From NCBI GenBank assembly GCA_936432065.2, contig OW386291.2, positions 24,157,821-24,221,820 on the forward strand: a stretch of DNA of 64,000 bases, read 5' to 3'. Shown piece by piece: positions 11,891-22,822 of the stretch (the stretch's first letter is position 1; the number at the start of each line of letters is the position of its first letter). Source of the DNA: Rutpela maculata (lineage: Eukaryota > Arthropoda > Insecta > Coleoptera > Cerambycidae). Below the pieces are notes generated by a model. The model saw nothing but the letters and a program-made list of their open reading frames with translations, did not search any database and was not told the origin of the DNA. Made by a program: the position numbers and the translations under genes.

Positions 11891-11895
11891 GTCTA

Positions 11896-12345
11896 TATGT
11901 TCCAGAGAGTTTATATGGATTACATACCCAGGATTCCAAATAAACGATGCATATTCCAATTTTGACCTTGCGACGGTGTTAAAAAGCAACAAAAATACGT
12001 TAGCATAGAGTTCCCAAGAATAAACCCAAATTTTTATACAAGTACTTGCTCAATATGCTTGCTAAATGCCAGTTTGTTATAGAAAACGACACCGAGGTCT
12101 TTGATAGATTCGGAACGGATTAGTGCAATATCATCTAAATCATATTCTTACTGGATGGGATCTTTTCTATTGTATGACATAACCTTACATTTCTTTACAT
12201 TGAGAGGGGAGGGGGGGCATCACACAACTTTTTTATTTTTAATTGATTATTCTGTATCTTCTCATAGTCAGTAACTGAATTTATTGCGGTAAAGATTTTT
12301 GCATCGTCAGCATACAGTAAGATGTAATCGTAGATGTACTAGATA
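11896..12345 (-). pseudogene. Jockey/CR1-like LINE, RT domain fragment (upstream half)
   Basis: On the minus strand 12340-12300 reads LLYADDAKIF, the catalytic YxDD box of a reverse transcriptase. Further along are KDLGV with a following KLAFSKHI (~12095-12040), then ARSKLEYASFIWNPGY (~11985-11920), all standard for the RT C-terminus of Jockey-superclade LINEs. Several frame shifts separate these blocks. The protein continues at 5997-5690 across the 5.9-kb insertion. Amino-terminal RT motifs are not visible upstream of 12345, so the copy was already truncated. Confidence 0.75.
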
Positions 12346-13372
12346 GCTGTACATTTTCTTCAGATTTTTTTATACAATTTTTTAATGGTAATATTTCTTA
12401 TAGTAGTTTTTCATGCAACTTAAGTTTCTGAAAAAGACAATTCAAATTTCAAGTAAACCATACGATTGAAAAACGGTTTTCCTGGTGAGTTTCGGGTGTA
12501 TCAAGCAGTTTTCCATGCAGGTCTAACTTTTAACTATACGAAATGGCCGGGAAATTTAAAAAACAATTTTTAAAGAGAATAAAATAATGAGCAATTTGGC
12601 TTAAGAAGAAATTGTTATTCCTGTACTATTTAAATATATTATTTACACACTATAAAACTTTTTAACTGTCATATTTAAACAAAAACAAATAAGCCATATA
12701 AAAGGTTTCTCTCAAATCAATCCGGTATATTTGGATTCTTTTTATAACCGACTAGTAGGGTGATGGTGTTTTGGTTGGAGACCTGAATTATATTTTTTAT
12801 CTTGTGAATACTTTAGACACGAAAAAAAATGATTAGACCAGGGTCGATAATTTTGAAAATGGTAAAAAGTGAAAAAAAATTATAGTAGGATGAAACCCAT
12901 TGGAAAAGGTAGAGAATATAACAAAAATGAAAGGAAAAATAATTTACGGGCGATCTGAGGTCGGGAAGGGGAAGGGGGTGAGTTTTTAAGGGTAAAAAAC
13001 GGTTTATCTCGATTTCCGGCAAAACTACAAGTCCTATGAAAAAAAGTTAACTTTTGTTTTTACACTTTTTTCACATAACCTCAAAATTTATGTGAAAAAT
13101 TCAAATAACCAAGTTTTTGGTTTTTTATTTTTATCTTTTGCAAAAAAATTTATTTTTTCACGAAATTTGGTGAAAACTTACCTTTTTATGTCCCAAACAC
13201 ACAGTAATTTTTTTGATTTAAAATATTCATTTTTTCACCTTATTTTGACTTAATATCGAAAAAGCACCCCAATTTTCAATCGAAAATTCTCACGTCAAAA
13301 TATCTGCTTTTTTAAAAAAGTCGGTGGGCTTTTTGTTCGTTGAAATCTCTACTTTCTGATGGTATAAAAAAA
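12346..13372. other. AT-rich DNA, no gene seen
   Basis: Low-complexity A/T-rich sequence with short frames only. No inverted repeat longer than about 15 bp that I could find by eye, and no family match. Confidence 0.5.
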
Positions 13373-13374
13373 AC

Positions 13375-13668
13375 TATACATTACTATGGTAAATGTTCTC
13401 AGAAAATGCAAATAAACGAAAAAAACTCGAATCCGAAAATTTTTTTTAACTTTATTAACTTATTTGGTTGTTAATTATAGTAGTATATTTCGATTAGCAA
13501 TTTTTTTGTTTATCAATGTAACATGAAATCTTACGTTGTTCGAGTAATTAAAAAGTAAATTTTAATAAATAGCTCAAAATTGTACATAATGATTCAAAAA
13601 AAAAATTCGGATTCGAGTTTTTTTCATTTATTTGCATTTTCTGAGAACATTTACCATAGTAATGTATA
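13375..13668. repeat. Foldback: ~72-bp inverted repeats around a ~150-bp loop
   Basis: 13375-13446 is matched in reverse complement by 13596-13668; both contain gtaaatgttctcagaaaatg (or its complement) and the ctcgaatccgaa word. The arms are nearly identical, unlike the older repeats nearby, so the structure looks recent. Confidence 0.75.
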
Positions 13669-13715
13669 TATGCAATGACTGGGTATCGATTTGGTATGAA
13701 ATGGGTATGCGAACT

Positions 13716-14332
13716 ACCCAATTTTACTTCCACGTCCAGTGGAAGTATAGTAACGACAAAAAATTTTTTTAAATTTTTATTGTTCAGATAGGCTTAGAAT
13801 GTCATGAAACGTCGAGATTTTAAGTTTGAGCGAAAAAAAAATGTCTGTCTGTCGGTCTGTAACTTTTTTTGTGCGCACGTTTACTCTGGAACCGTTTGAG
13901 ATATTGACTTGCAACTTGGTACACATATGTACTTTAACGAGATCTAGAACTAAATTATATTTTCATTTTGTTCCGTCGAAGGGTTGGGGGGTAAATTGGG
14001 GTAAATTTGGGTAAATAGGTAAATCGAGCAGGAAAGAGTTCATAAAATTGGTATTTAGAAGAAGAGAAGCTAAGGTCTCAAAAAATGTTGGCATTAGTCA
14101 CTCCCATTACCACCCCCACCCCATTATTAAAGGGGATGAAAAAAAATTGTGATTTAGTGTGTGTACAAGAACCAGAAACCTCAAAATATTTTTTATCTTA
14201 TCCACCCCCACTACCACCCCCTATCACCACCCCCACCCCACATTATTTCCACATACAAAATTTTTCGTTGTGAGTGACTTGGATAGAAAATCTGGATGTG
14301 GAAGTAGTGATTCCTTGGGCAGCGGTTTTTCC
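13716..14332 (-). repeat. Rep-1 copy 1 (G-rich ~0.6-0.7-kb repeat)
   Basis: Rep-1 is defined here by shared landmarks: one end with the small hairpin acttccac-tggac-gtggaagt, then tatagtaacgac, an AAACTTAAAATCTCGACG block, a run of gtct/gaca units, TGCGCAC, a TTACCCCAATTTACC-type block, a run of CCACCCCC/GGGGGTGG tracts, CTTGGATAGA, and the far end CTTGGGCAGCGGTTTTT. This copy is in reverse orientation. It seems to have inserted into CXC fragment B, because acccaat occurs on both sides and coding homology resumes after it. Confidence 0.8.
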
Positions 14333-14335
14333 AAA

Positions 14336-14537
14336 CCCAATGAACCAACAACCAGCACCTGACAATTTATTAAAAATAATATTTTTCAAATGTAGAAACA
14401 GGCCGCGGTCAAAGCTGCGAATGCAGAGAAACTAGGTTATATCGCAGAGTGCAGCGGGGAGACGTGTACTGTGCACCTACTGCCCTAATTGATGAAAGTG
14501 ATGAAGAAGATAATTTTGATGAAAATAACAATTTTAA
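14336..14537 (+). pseudogene. CXC-cluster exon of the XPG-like family (locus B)
   Basis: Three frames together give MNQQPAPDNLLKIIF, then SCECRET, ECSGETCT and finally APTALIDESDEEDNFDENNN. APDNLLKII followed by a CxC cluster and an acidic tail is the same arrangement seen at loci A, C and D (for example LLNMIRCTC at A and LNCSTVCG at C). Only about 65 residues remain and at least two frame shifts are needed. It is cut upstream by Rep-1 copy 1 and downstream by a piggyBac-type MITE whose left TTAA overlaps the end of the acidic tail. Confidence 0.62.
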
Positions 14538-14942
14538 CACGTTGACTGCCATCTCGGAGGTTTTTATTGTCTATGAGTCCAACTCGGTCCATAAGACCGA
14601 GCACTAATATTTGCCCTGTGGGCCGACTTGGTCTAAAAGACCGAGTCATGTTTTTGGGATCTCTTGGGATCTTCTGGATCTTTTCGGGATCTCGGAATCT
14701 CCCAGCGACTCGGTCCAGCACACTTCTATCGTTATAAATAGACCGAAATGGCATAGTAAAGGACCAAGACCTTTTTTGACGTTTTTTTGGCAGTTTTTTT
14801 TTTTTCAAAATATTGTGTGTCAATTCATAGTGTATTAGCCGATGATGTTCATGGCCTGGGGGAATATTTTATTTGGTTAAACCGTTGCTACAGGTTGGCG
14901 CCTTATGAGAAATTTGTCTTAACCCGTATGGCAGTCAACGTG
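14538..14942. mobile_element. piggyBac-type MITE, 405 bp
   Basis: Ends are CACGTTGACTGCCAT and its exact reverse complement. It is flanked by TTAA at 14534-14537 and 14943-14946, the obligatory piggyBac target. The inside holds repeated GACCGAG/CTCGGTC words and no transposase. It is non-autonomous and presumably moved by a piggyBac transposase such as the one relic at 30944-31742. Confidence 0.85.
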
Positions 14943-15019
14943 TTAATAATAATAAACGACTTTATTGAAATAATAAAATATGCACAGCATAGGGTGAAGT
15001 TATATAGAACACGGTAAGG

Positions 15020-16248
15020 TAAAAACTGAGCTGAAAGCTATATATGAAAAACATCTTAAGCAGATCGTCAATACTCACCTCAGCGGAAGAAATAAAACAG
15101 CAGCAATCAACAGCTGTGCCATCCCCCAATTACACGGAACTATTAAATGGAACTATTAAATGGAGTAACACAGACCTTGAAGACTTAAATGGAGTAACAC
15201 GAACTACATGCACGAAATACCGCATCCATCACCCGAGATAGTCGATTGAAAGATTCACCTTACCCAGAGAAGCAGGTGGAAGAGGCATCACTGATATTCA
15301 TGTTGCACATACTACACAGAAGCAGTCCCTCAGAACATACTTTTACAGCAGAGAAGCAGACAGTCAATTGCATAAGGCAATAACACACGCAGACACTAGG
15401 TATACGCCACTTAACCTCAACAACAGAAACATACAACCCGAAGATATCCATACGGACCTACAAAAGAAGGAATTGTGGGCAGCAATGGAGTTACATGAAC
15501 GGCACTATTTCCAAATGAGTCAGCCTCATGTCGACCAACCAGCATCTAACAAATGGCTGACGAAAGGAAATATTTTTGCGGAGACAGAAGGGTATATGAT
15601 TAACATCCAGGATCAAACAGTAATGACCAGAAACTACATGAAACACATTTTAAAAGATCCCAACGTCTTATCAGAAAGATGCAGAAAATGTGGACAAAAT
15701 CAAGAGACCATCGATCACATCATAACAGGATGCACCATGCTAGCCCCTACTGACTACACCCATCGCCATGACAACACTGCAAAAGTCATTCACAGGGAAA
15801 TTGCTATAAAATACGCGCTGATAGAGGATAGAACTCCTTTCTATAAATACGAGCCACCTCCCGTTCTAGAAAATGAACAGGCTAAGCTATACTGGAATAG
15901 AGAAATCACCACCGACCGAACGATAGCACACAACAAACCAGACTTAACGCCGAGGCTTAAACATACAAAAATCACGTATCTTATTGAAATTGCTATCCCT
16001 AATAGTAACAACCTAAAGAAAAAACATCATGAGAAAATAGAAAAATATAAACCACTAGCAGAAGAAATAAGAAAACTCTGGAACCAAAGCTCCGTCTACA
16101 TAATATCTGCAACTGGTCAGATCCCTAAAACACTCCATGATAGCCTAGCACGTCTTCAAATAGATCCGGACTTATACATCGAAGTACAGAAAAATATCAT
16201 AATAGACACAACAAGTATAGTGAGGAAATTCATGCAAGTCACATAAGC
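15020..16248 (+). pseudogene. R4/Dong-type LINE, 5'-truncated; C-terminal zinc knuckle and RLE endonuclease
   Basis: The long frame at 15368-16246 (292 codons) carries CRKCGQNQETIDHIITGC (15690-15745), the cysteine-histidine cluster found in site-specific LINEs, and then KPDLTPRLKHTKITYLIEI (15937-15995), the PD...D/E core of the restriction-like endonuclease (RLE). Upstream, 15020-15360 shows typical R4/Dong segments such as TDLEDLNGVTRTTCTKYR and ERFTLPREAGGRG, broken by a stop and frame shifts. The reverse transcriptase domain itself is missing. The 5' junction is next to TTAATAATAATAA, and the 3' UTR, split off by a hAT insertion, ends in (AAT)n at ~19480. Dong is known to target TAA repeats. 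Confidence 0.82.
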
Positions 16249-16256
16249 CTGGACAC

Positions 16257-19200
16257 TAGGGTGGCCCATCTCTATAGTGGGTGAATTTTTTTTGCGTATT
16301 TTTTAAGTCTCACCCCACGAAAATATACTATTATACTAGGAATAATTTTTGTCAAAGTTTCAGATAATTCGGTGAACGGTAACCCGTGCCGCATTCAGAT
16401 AGAAATTTGTAGATAAGATTTTATTACGGTAATACACTTAAATTTTACTTAAAATACAAATATCTACCTCTTTTCTCATAATGTTTTATTGGTGTAATTA
16501 TTTCCTAGAAATTATTTGTTTTGGAAGTTTGGAAATATAATGCACCTACGGTAGGTTTTTATGTCAGTTTGCAATTGTGTTTTACAGTGGTGACATTATA
16601 AGTTCTAGCATACGTTCCTTTTTGAAAAAACATTTAACGATGGCTGATGTTAGATCCTTACGAAAGGATACTTCCATTTACTTAGTTGAACACTATTCGT
16701 CACAAATCATTGGCAATAAATTGCCGTCTAATAGACAAGTATTACAAGTGCTCTTTTATAACATTCGTGAAGTTAAGCTAAGTGTACATGAAAGTGCTAC
16801 ATTAACAATAAAAGAGGTGTCAGTTTTTTGGGATAAAGCTCGCATTCCGACACGTCAGGATTTTCATTGTGTTAAACAACTAGATAAACTTTATGCAGAG
16901 TGGAGGAACTTACAAAAATCGGCTAAAAGGGCCAGTGCGGGAGGTAAAGAAAAAAATTTCGTTGAAAAATTGGACGATCTTTTTGACATTTCTCATGCAA
17001 ATGCATTGGAGTTGATGAAAATAGATGAAGATAAGCAGTTTTTAATTAACCAAATAAAAAAGGGACGTCCTGGATTTATGCATGGTATTGATTACCAACT
17101 TGCTTCTCAAGAAAAATCAGCTGAGGAGAAATTACAGAAATTATCCGAACGAATGCAACGAAGTCAACAAGAAAAAGCTAGATTAGAGGAAACAGTTACT
17201 TGTCCATCATCAAGTAGTAATTCAGCCGACTCCAACGAAAATGAAGACGAAATAATCGAAGCCCAAGAAGAGTTGTTACAAGACCAGCCTGGCCCGTCAC
17301 AGCCAAAAAAGAGGAGATTGTATGGAACGTGTAACATCATCACACCAAAAATAGCCGCTGCATTTGATGCTTGCAAAATAAGCGACAGGTATGGAGTCCA
17401 TATTTTGACGGCAGTAGCAGAAGCACTAGGACATGACACCACATCTTTGTCCACCAGCAGAACCACACTTCAGCGCTCTAGACAACGCATCCGCGAAGAA
17501 AGAGCTGAAATATTAAAAACTGCCTTCGGTAATTCTGAATTGCTGGCTCCAGTCATTCATTGGGATGGAAGACTTTTACCTTCTCTCACTGGAAAGGGAA
17601 ATATCGATAGACTTGCTGTCTTAGTTACTAGTGGAGATATTGAACAACTACTTGGAGTACCAGCATTGCCCAATTCAACTGGAAGAGAACAGACTGAAGC
17701 AGTTTATGATGTGCTTTGTGAATGGAATTTGGACGAAAAGGTAATAGCTTTGTGTTGTGATACAACAGCATCAAATATGGGTTATATAAATGGGGCAGCC
17801 ACACTATTGCAACAAAAATTAGAAAGAGATATTCTATATTTTCCTTGTAGACATCATATTTTTGAAGTGGTTTTGAGAAGTGTGTTTGACACAAAAATGC
17901 CTTCCTCATCTGGTCCAAATGTGCCACTATTTAAACGTTTTAGGGAATTTTGGCCTAAAATAGATCAAAATAAACTAAAAACTGGATTTCAGGTATCAAA
18001 AATTAAACACATTTTACAACCAGTTAAAGCCGAAATTGTAAAGTTTCTAAATGCAGCTTTAACTTTGCAACAGCCTCGTGATGATTATAAAGAATTTTTA
18101 ATGCTTTCTAAACTTTTTGTTGAAGAAGAGCCCACTAACACGACATTCTATCAACCAGGGACATTTCATCATGCACGTTGGATGGCCAAAGCCATTTACT
18201 GTCTAAAAATATTTTTTTTTCCAAGATCCAACTAACTAAAAAAGAAAAAATAGGTATTGAAGATATATGTCTCTTTATTGTAAAGGTTTATGTAAAGGCC
18301 TGGTTTACAGCGTCATTTGCTAGTAAAGCACCGCTTCATGACTTAGACTTTTGTAAAGAACTCATTAATTATCAAAATATTGACAAAGAAATATCTCAAG
18401 TCGCAAGTAGGAAAATAGTGAACCATTTGTGGTACCTTAATTCAGTAAATGTTGGCTTATCTTTCTTTGATGACGATATTTCAGTTACCACTAAAAGAGA
18501 AATGGTTAAAGCTTTGAATAGGAAAGCACCAAATCAAGAGGGTATTAAACGACTTATGATTAATAACATTACTGACGTTGAAAACAAGGAAATTCAGGAC
18601 TTCATATGCGAGAACACTAAACAGTTTTTTCAAAAATTAGGTTTGTCTATGGAATTTTTGGAAAATGATCCAACAACATGGATGGAAAATGAAAGTTATA
18701 CCCGATGTTTCAATATTGTAAACAAAATTAAAGTTGTAAATGATGCCGCTGAGAGAGGAATCAAACTTATTACTGACTATAATGACATTTTAACAAAAAA
18801 TGAAGACCAAAAACAGTTTTTACTCCAAGTTTTAAATGATTATAAATCACAGTTTCCAAATGTAAAAAAAGAAACCCTGTCGCATGCTTTGGCCCAGTGC
18901 AAAAAATATTGTTTTTATTACTATATGTCTTGTAGATTTAGGATAATATTTGGTACTATGTATGAAAAAACGTTTCATAATAAAATACACAAAGATAAAA
19001 CGAGAGTTTTATTTCAAAAACTTCTAGTCTACTTTTCTTAGACTACGAATTTACAGTAGTATGACACATGTCATAGTCACAACAGATAATGTCTTTGATA
19101 TTTGTATGACTTGATTAGTCATTCTAAAGATAAATGTTGCTGATTAAAAAAAAAAAACAATGCATCAACCAAAGAATGTAAATAATTCCATTTACTTTTA

Positions 19201-19346
19201 TTATTGCATAATAATGCATTCTGCGGCACCCCTTGCCTTCAATTTGCCTCAATAATATTTTAAGGGGACTGTTTTTTCTTCAAATGGAACCATTTGCAGG
19301 GGTGAGAAATAAAAAATTTCGATTTCGAAAAAGATGGGCCACCCTA
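16257..19346 (+). mobile_element. hAT-like DNA transposon, full length, 3,090 bp
   Basis: Ends are TAGGGTGGCCCATC and its reverse complement GATGGGCCACCCTA. They are flanked by the perfect 8-bp duplication CTGGACAC (16249-16256 and 19347-19354). TAGNG ends and an 8-bp duplication are the hAT hallmarks. It sits in the 3' UTR of the R4/Dong copy, so it is the younger insertion. The single coding region is broken by one base-length change in a T run. Confidence 0.92.
16577..19041 (+). pseudogene. Divergent hAT-like transposase, ~800 aa, one frameshift
   Basis: Two open frames (16577-18235 and 18178-19041) form one protein. The better start is the second ATG, 16640 (MADVRSLRKD). Order: an N-terminal half with a coiled-coil-like Lys/Glu region (~residues 180-230) and the basic PKKRRL near an acidic stretch (~240), a possible nuclear signal; HWDGRLLP (~327) as first catalytic Asp; CCDTTASNMG (~392) as second; CRHHIFEVV (~421), like the hAT C..H motif; HARWMAKAIY (~531), like the hAT RW motif. 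The frame break is in a nine-T run at 18212-18220. I recognise this family from many arthropod genomes, where it is usually left unnamed. The canonical hATC ending is not obvious. Confidence 0.82.
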
Positions 19347-19354
19347 CTGGACAC

Positions 19355-19449
19355 CTTGATCAACACTATAAATATTTAGTATGTTAATGCTTGGCTAAAT
19401 GAAAGCCCGCACTAACATAACAGACTGACAGCAAAGTCGAGAAGAGAAA

Positions 19450-19482
<33 letters not shown>
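19355..19482 (+). other. 3' UTR of the R4/Dong LINE ending in an (AAT)n tail
   Basis: Continues the LINE after the hAT insertion and ends in about ten AAT units (19451-19480). The tail and the TTAATAATAA at the 5' junction fit insertion into a TAA microsatellite. Confidence 0.7.
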
Positions 19483-19484
<2 letters not shown>

Positions 19485-19639
19485 TTGTTGAGGGACTTGG
19501 TTCTCCTACACACACTAAACCACGATTTTACTTTTTTCACCCTTTGTAATAATAAGATCGAAATGGTAAAGGGGGTAGTCAATGCCAAACCATTTTTTAG
19601 ACCTTACCTTCTCTTATACTTGGTGGAACATTAATAATA

Positions 19640-19855
19640 GGCCATAGTTCAAGGGAAGATTCTTTGGACATAAATATGAGGATATAACCAAACATGCTTT
19701 AGTAAATTGTTGCTGTGGAAAAAGATACAGGATGACAAAATCGTAATTTTTTTTCTTTTTTTTTGCAATGTCCCAACTACCTCTTGACCGATCTCCTCCC
19801 ACTTTGGTAAGGAAACATTTTTTAAGCTAAGAAACAATAATTTATATATTACATC
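19640..19855. repeat. Inverted-repeat arm paired with 22440-22620
   Basis: Contains aagcatg/catgcttta, gatataaccaaacatgc, gatacaggatgacaaa and cttagc landmarks that return in reverse complement at 22440-22620. The arms bracket a 2.6-kb stretch with a MITE and a satellite-like array, so the whole may be one composite element. Just upstream (19500-19625) are diverged Rep-1-like words. Confidence 0.62.
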
Positions 19856-20452
19856 ACGCTAGCCCGTGGAGAGCGCCTCATGAGCTATACCTGATGTTGA
19901 ATATTTTTCTCTTTTTTTTTTTACGAAACATAGTGGCACTTTTGACTAGAAAAACTCATGCAGGAGTCATTTCTATGTAAAAAAATTTACAGAAGTCGCA
20001 ATTTAACGATCTTCGTTAAGGCATTGAAAATGAATTTGGCTAACTTTCAAGTCTAACATGAAATCTACAAAATTTGAAAACTGTACAAGGGATAGAAATA
20101 AAGAAAAGTTTTAAAAATTTTAAAACTTTTATTATGTTGCGTATAGAAAAGTACAAAAGCTACGTATATTCGAATACTGTAAAAAAATGCACAGCTCGGT
20201 GAAATTGTAATACTGGACAATGCAGTGGAATACGATAAACTTATAGCTAGAAAATAAAATATTATACAAAAGTGCAACGTGAGTTTTTTAAAAACATTTC
20301 AACAAAAAGGGTAATATCACGTGAAACTACTAATCGTCTGTGGGATCGCAGGGACACGGCCACGGCCGCCGATTTGCTTTTCTTCTGTGACGTTTCATCG
20401 CCGTAGCGTCATCTAAACTGCGCTCCATACGGACGAATTCGATTAGAGAATA
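19856..20452. other. No gene seen
   Basis: Includes a near-palindromic aagttttaaaaattttaaaactt (20107-20129) and short frames without family match. Confidence 0.5.
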
Positions 20453-21094
20453 AGGGTACAAACAGTGCAGCGACGAGGCTACAGGTAAAGCGAGAGGTAA
20501 GAGGCGCGTCTTAAATTATATTATGTATTGTTATGCAGCGAATTATAGTATCTGACGAGTACCTGGCGAGACTAGAGGCGCTTCAAGAGGCGAGATAAGA
20601 TTTGGAATTGTTGCCACCCGCCTCGCTGAGATTTTTATGAAGGTTTTAACCTTCAAAGTCCAGTGTGCACTGTGTAGTCTAGTATAGTTCACAGCAGACT
20701 TACCAGGCACTCAAAAAATGTCGGCGCCTTTGACCATCAAACACACCGCATCTCACAGCCAAAGACGCCGACATTTTTTACACGCATACAAGTGTATTAT
20801 AAACTATAATCTGTATGTGATATGTTTTCGGAGCAAATAATAAATTGTTTATTTAATAGAAGGCCAATATAGAATACCTCGCATCCAGATCATCGGCATC
20901 TAGACAAACTTTGGAATATTGAATAATTTTTTATGCCCAGGCACTGCGAAACTCATCGTCATTGTCTGACAAAATTTTCTACAATGATTTTATTCGGGAG
21001 ATGCACAGAGAATGACAAACTTTGTCTCTTAACTATGAACTAGCGCCTTTTGTCGCTTGCCTCTAGCCCCGTCGCTACACTATGTTTGTACCCT
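20453..21094. mobile_element. MITE-like element with ~28-bp inverted ends
   Basis: Left end agggtacaaacagtgcagcg is matched by the reverse complement of the right end, agggtacaaacatagtgtag, and continues to ..cgacgRggct. No reading frame of note. An inner stem with 14-bp arms aaaaaatgtcggcg / cgccgacatttttt lies at about 20715-20781. Target duplication not clear. Confidence 0.65.
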
Positions 21095-21129
21095 ATGCGA
21101 AACTTTCAATGAACATGTCCAGCGAGACG

Positions 21130-21164
21130 TCCGATTTAGTGATTTTCAAAATCACTAAATCGGA
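21130..21164. repeat. 35-bp perfect hairpin
   Basis: TCCGATTTAGTGATTTT, one C, then the exact reverse complement. Such a stem of 17 bp with a 1-base loop is unusual for single-copy DNA and may be the tip of a lost palindromic element. Confidence 0.75.
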
Positions 21165-21234
21165 TATTGCACGAGAGGGATAGTGTCCAAATACGAAGGT
21201 TGCAAGTGATTTTGCCACTTTCAAGTTTTGATAG

Positions 21235-22435
21235 ACTTCACACAAATATTGATTTTTACCTTTTTCCGATAATTACAACTTTTTTTCCCATTTTTCAACC
21301 CCCAAATTCAACTCGACCAGACAATTCTTAAAAACCCACAGATTTGTTCATATACTGCCAAAAACGCAATTCGACATTCTTTGTTCATCAAAACGTCAAC
21401 AAAAAAATCACCCCGATCACCCCCACATCCGCATCCCAGACTCGACCCGTAAAAGTTTCAAAACATCGAATTTCCCACAAATCTCGATTTTCAGCTTTTT
21501 TCGATAATTACAACTGTTTCCACATTTTTCAACCTCCACATTCAACTCGTCCAGAAAATTCTTAAAACCTCACAGATTTGTCCACATACAAAAAACGCAA
21601 TTCGACATTTTTGCTCATCAAAACATCAACAAAAAACTCACCCCCCGTCCACCACCCCCATAACTGCATCTGGATTCTCTTAAAAATTACAACCGACCCG
21701 TTAAAGGTCTCAAAGCATGGAATTTCACACAAATATAAATTTTCAGCATTTTCTGATAATTATAACTTTTTTCCATTTTTCAACCCCCAAATCCAACTTT
21801 GCCAACAAATTCTTAAAAACCAACAGATTCATCTACATACTGCCAAAAGCGCAACTCGACACTTTTTCTCACCAAAATTTTAGCACGAAAAAATAAATTT
21901 CACCCCGACCTCCCCACTCTACAAACCACACCCCCGTATTCTATTAAAAATTGCAATCGACCCGTAAAAAGTCTCAAAACACCGAATTTCACACAAATAT
22001 CGATTTTCAGCTTTTTCCGATACTTATAACTTTTCCCCATTTTTCAACCCCCAAATCCAGTTCTGCCAGAAAATTCTGAAAAACCCACAGATTCTGCCAC
22101 ATAGTGCCAAAAACCCAGATCAACATTTTTTGCTCATCAAAACATGAACAAAAAAAGTTACCCCCGACCACCCCCATAAGTGCATCCTGGATTCTCTTAA
22201 AAATTACAGCAGACCCGTTAAAGGTCTCAAAACACGGAATTTCACACAAATATAAAGTTTCAGCATTTTCTGATAACTATAACTTTTTTCCATTTTTCAA
22301 CCCCCAAATCTAACTCTGCCAACAAATTCTTAAAAACCAACAGATTCATCTGCATACTGCCAAAAGCGCAACTCGACACATTTTCTCACCAAAATTTTAG
22401 CACGAAAAAATAAATTTCACCCTGACCTCCGATGA
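21235..22435. repeat. Satellite-like tandem array, ~255-bp unit with 515-bp dimer order
   Basis: The word gccaaaaRcgcaaYtcgaca recurs near 21358, 21590, 21845, 22107 and 22360. Alternate units are more alike than neighbours: 21590 matches 22107, and 21845 matches 22360 almost exactly, giving a ~515-bp higher-order dimer. The units contain caacccccaaatc, gaatttcacacaaatat and accgacccgt blocks. The short frames over this array are products of the repetition, not genes. Confidence 0.8.
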
Positions 22436-22439
22436 AAGC

Positions 22440-22620
22440 GTGATGTAATACATAAACTATTGTTTCTTAGCTTAAAAATGTTTTCTTACCAAATTGGGAG
22501 AAGATCAGTCAAGAGATAATTGAGATATTGCCAAAAAAAATTACAATTTTGACACCCTGTATCTTCTTCCGCGGCAACAACTTACTAAAGCATGTTTGGC
22601 TATATCCTCATATCTTGATC
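22440..22620. repeat. Inverted-repeat arm paired with 19640-19855
   Basis: Reverse complement of the left arm (gatgtaata, ttcttagctta, gacaccctgtatctt, aaagcatgtttggctatatc). Confidence 0.62.
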
Positions 22621-22639
22621 CAAATAATCTACCCCTGTT

Positions 22640-22822
22640 GATACTAAATACCAATTTGATGGACTCTTACTTGCTAGATTTACCTATTTACCTCCCATCC
22701 ATTCAACGGAATGAGATCAAAATGTAATCTAGTTCCAGATATCATTAAAATACATACGTGTACTTAAGTGATTCCAGAGTAATCGCGCGCACAAAACATG
22801 TTACAGACGAAACGACAGATCC
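22640..22822 (+). repeat. Rep-1 fragment
   Basis: Middle part only: actaaataccaattt, gatttacctatttacc, the acatacgtgtac stretch, ttccagagtaa and gttacagac. It ends abruptly where Copia homology begins. Confidence 0.65.

Larger units (their letters stand above)
5998..11895. mobile_element. 5.9-kb non-autonomous DNA element with subterminal arrays, inserted in a LINE
   Basis: Ends are TAGACTGGCGGTACATGACC and its reverse complement, and homology of the inverted arms continues for more than 500 bp. It is flanked by the 3-bp duplication TAT (5995-5997 and 11896-11898), and the flanks join into one continuous LINE coding frame once the insert and one TAT are removed, so the boundaries are firm. 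Inside are arrays of ~140-bp units rich in TGCATGCCAAT, pairs of TATTTGAAGTACTT-rich blocks, and a nested hAT fragment. No transposase of its own is visible. A 3-bp TSD occurs in PIF/Harbinger, CACTA and Academ elements; I cannot choose. Confidence 0.82.

Noticed and set aside
5998..11895. Open frames such as those at 6069 and 11567 with matching peptides
   Set aside because: They match only because the DNA is an inverted repeat; they contain the array units and have no coding signature.
21344..22313. Repeated small ORFs in the 255-bp array
   Set aside because: Caused by the tandem repeat; frames are not conserved between units.
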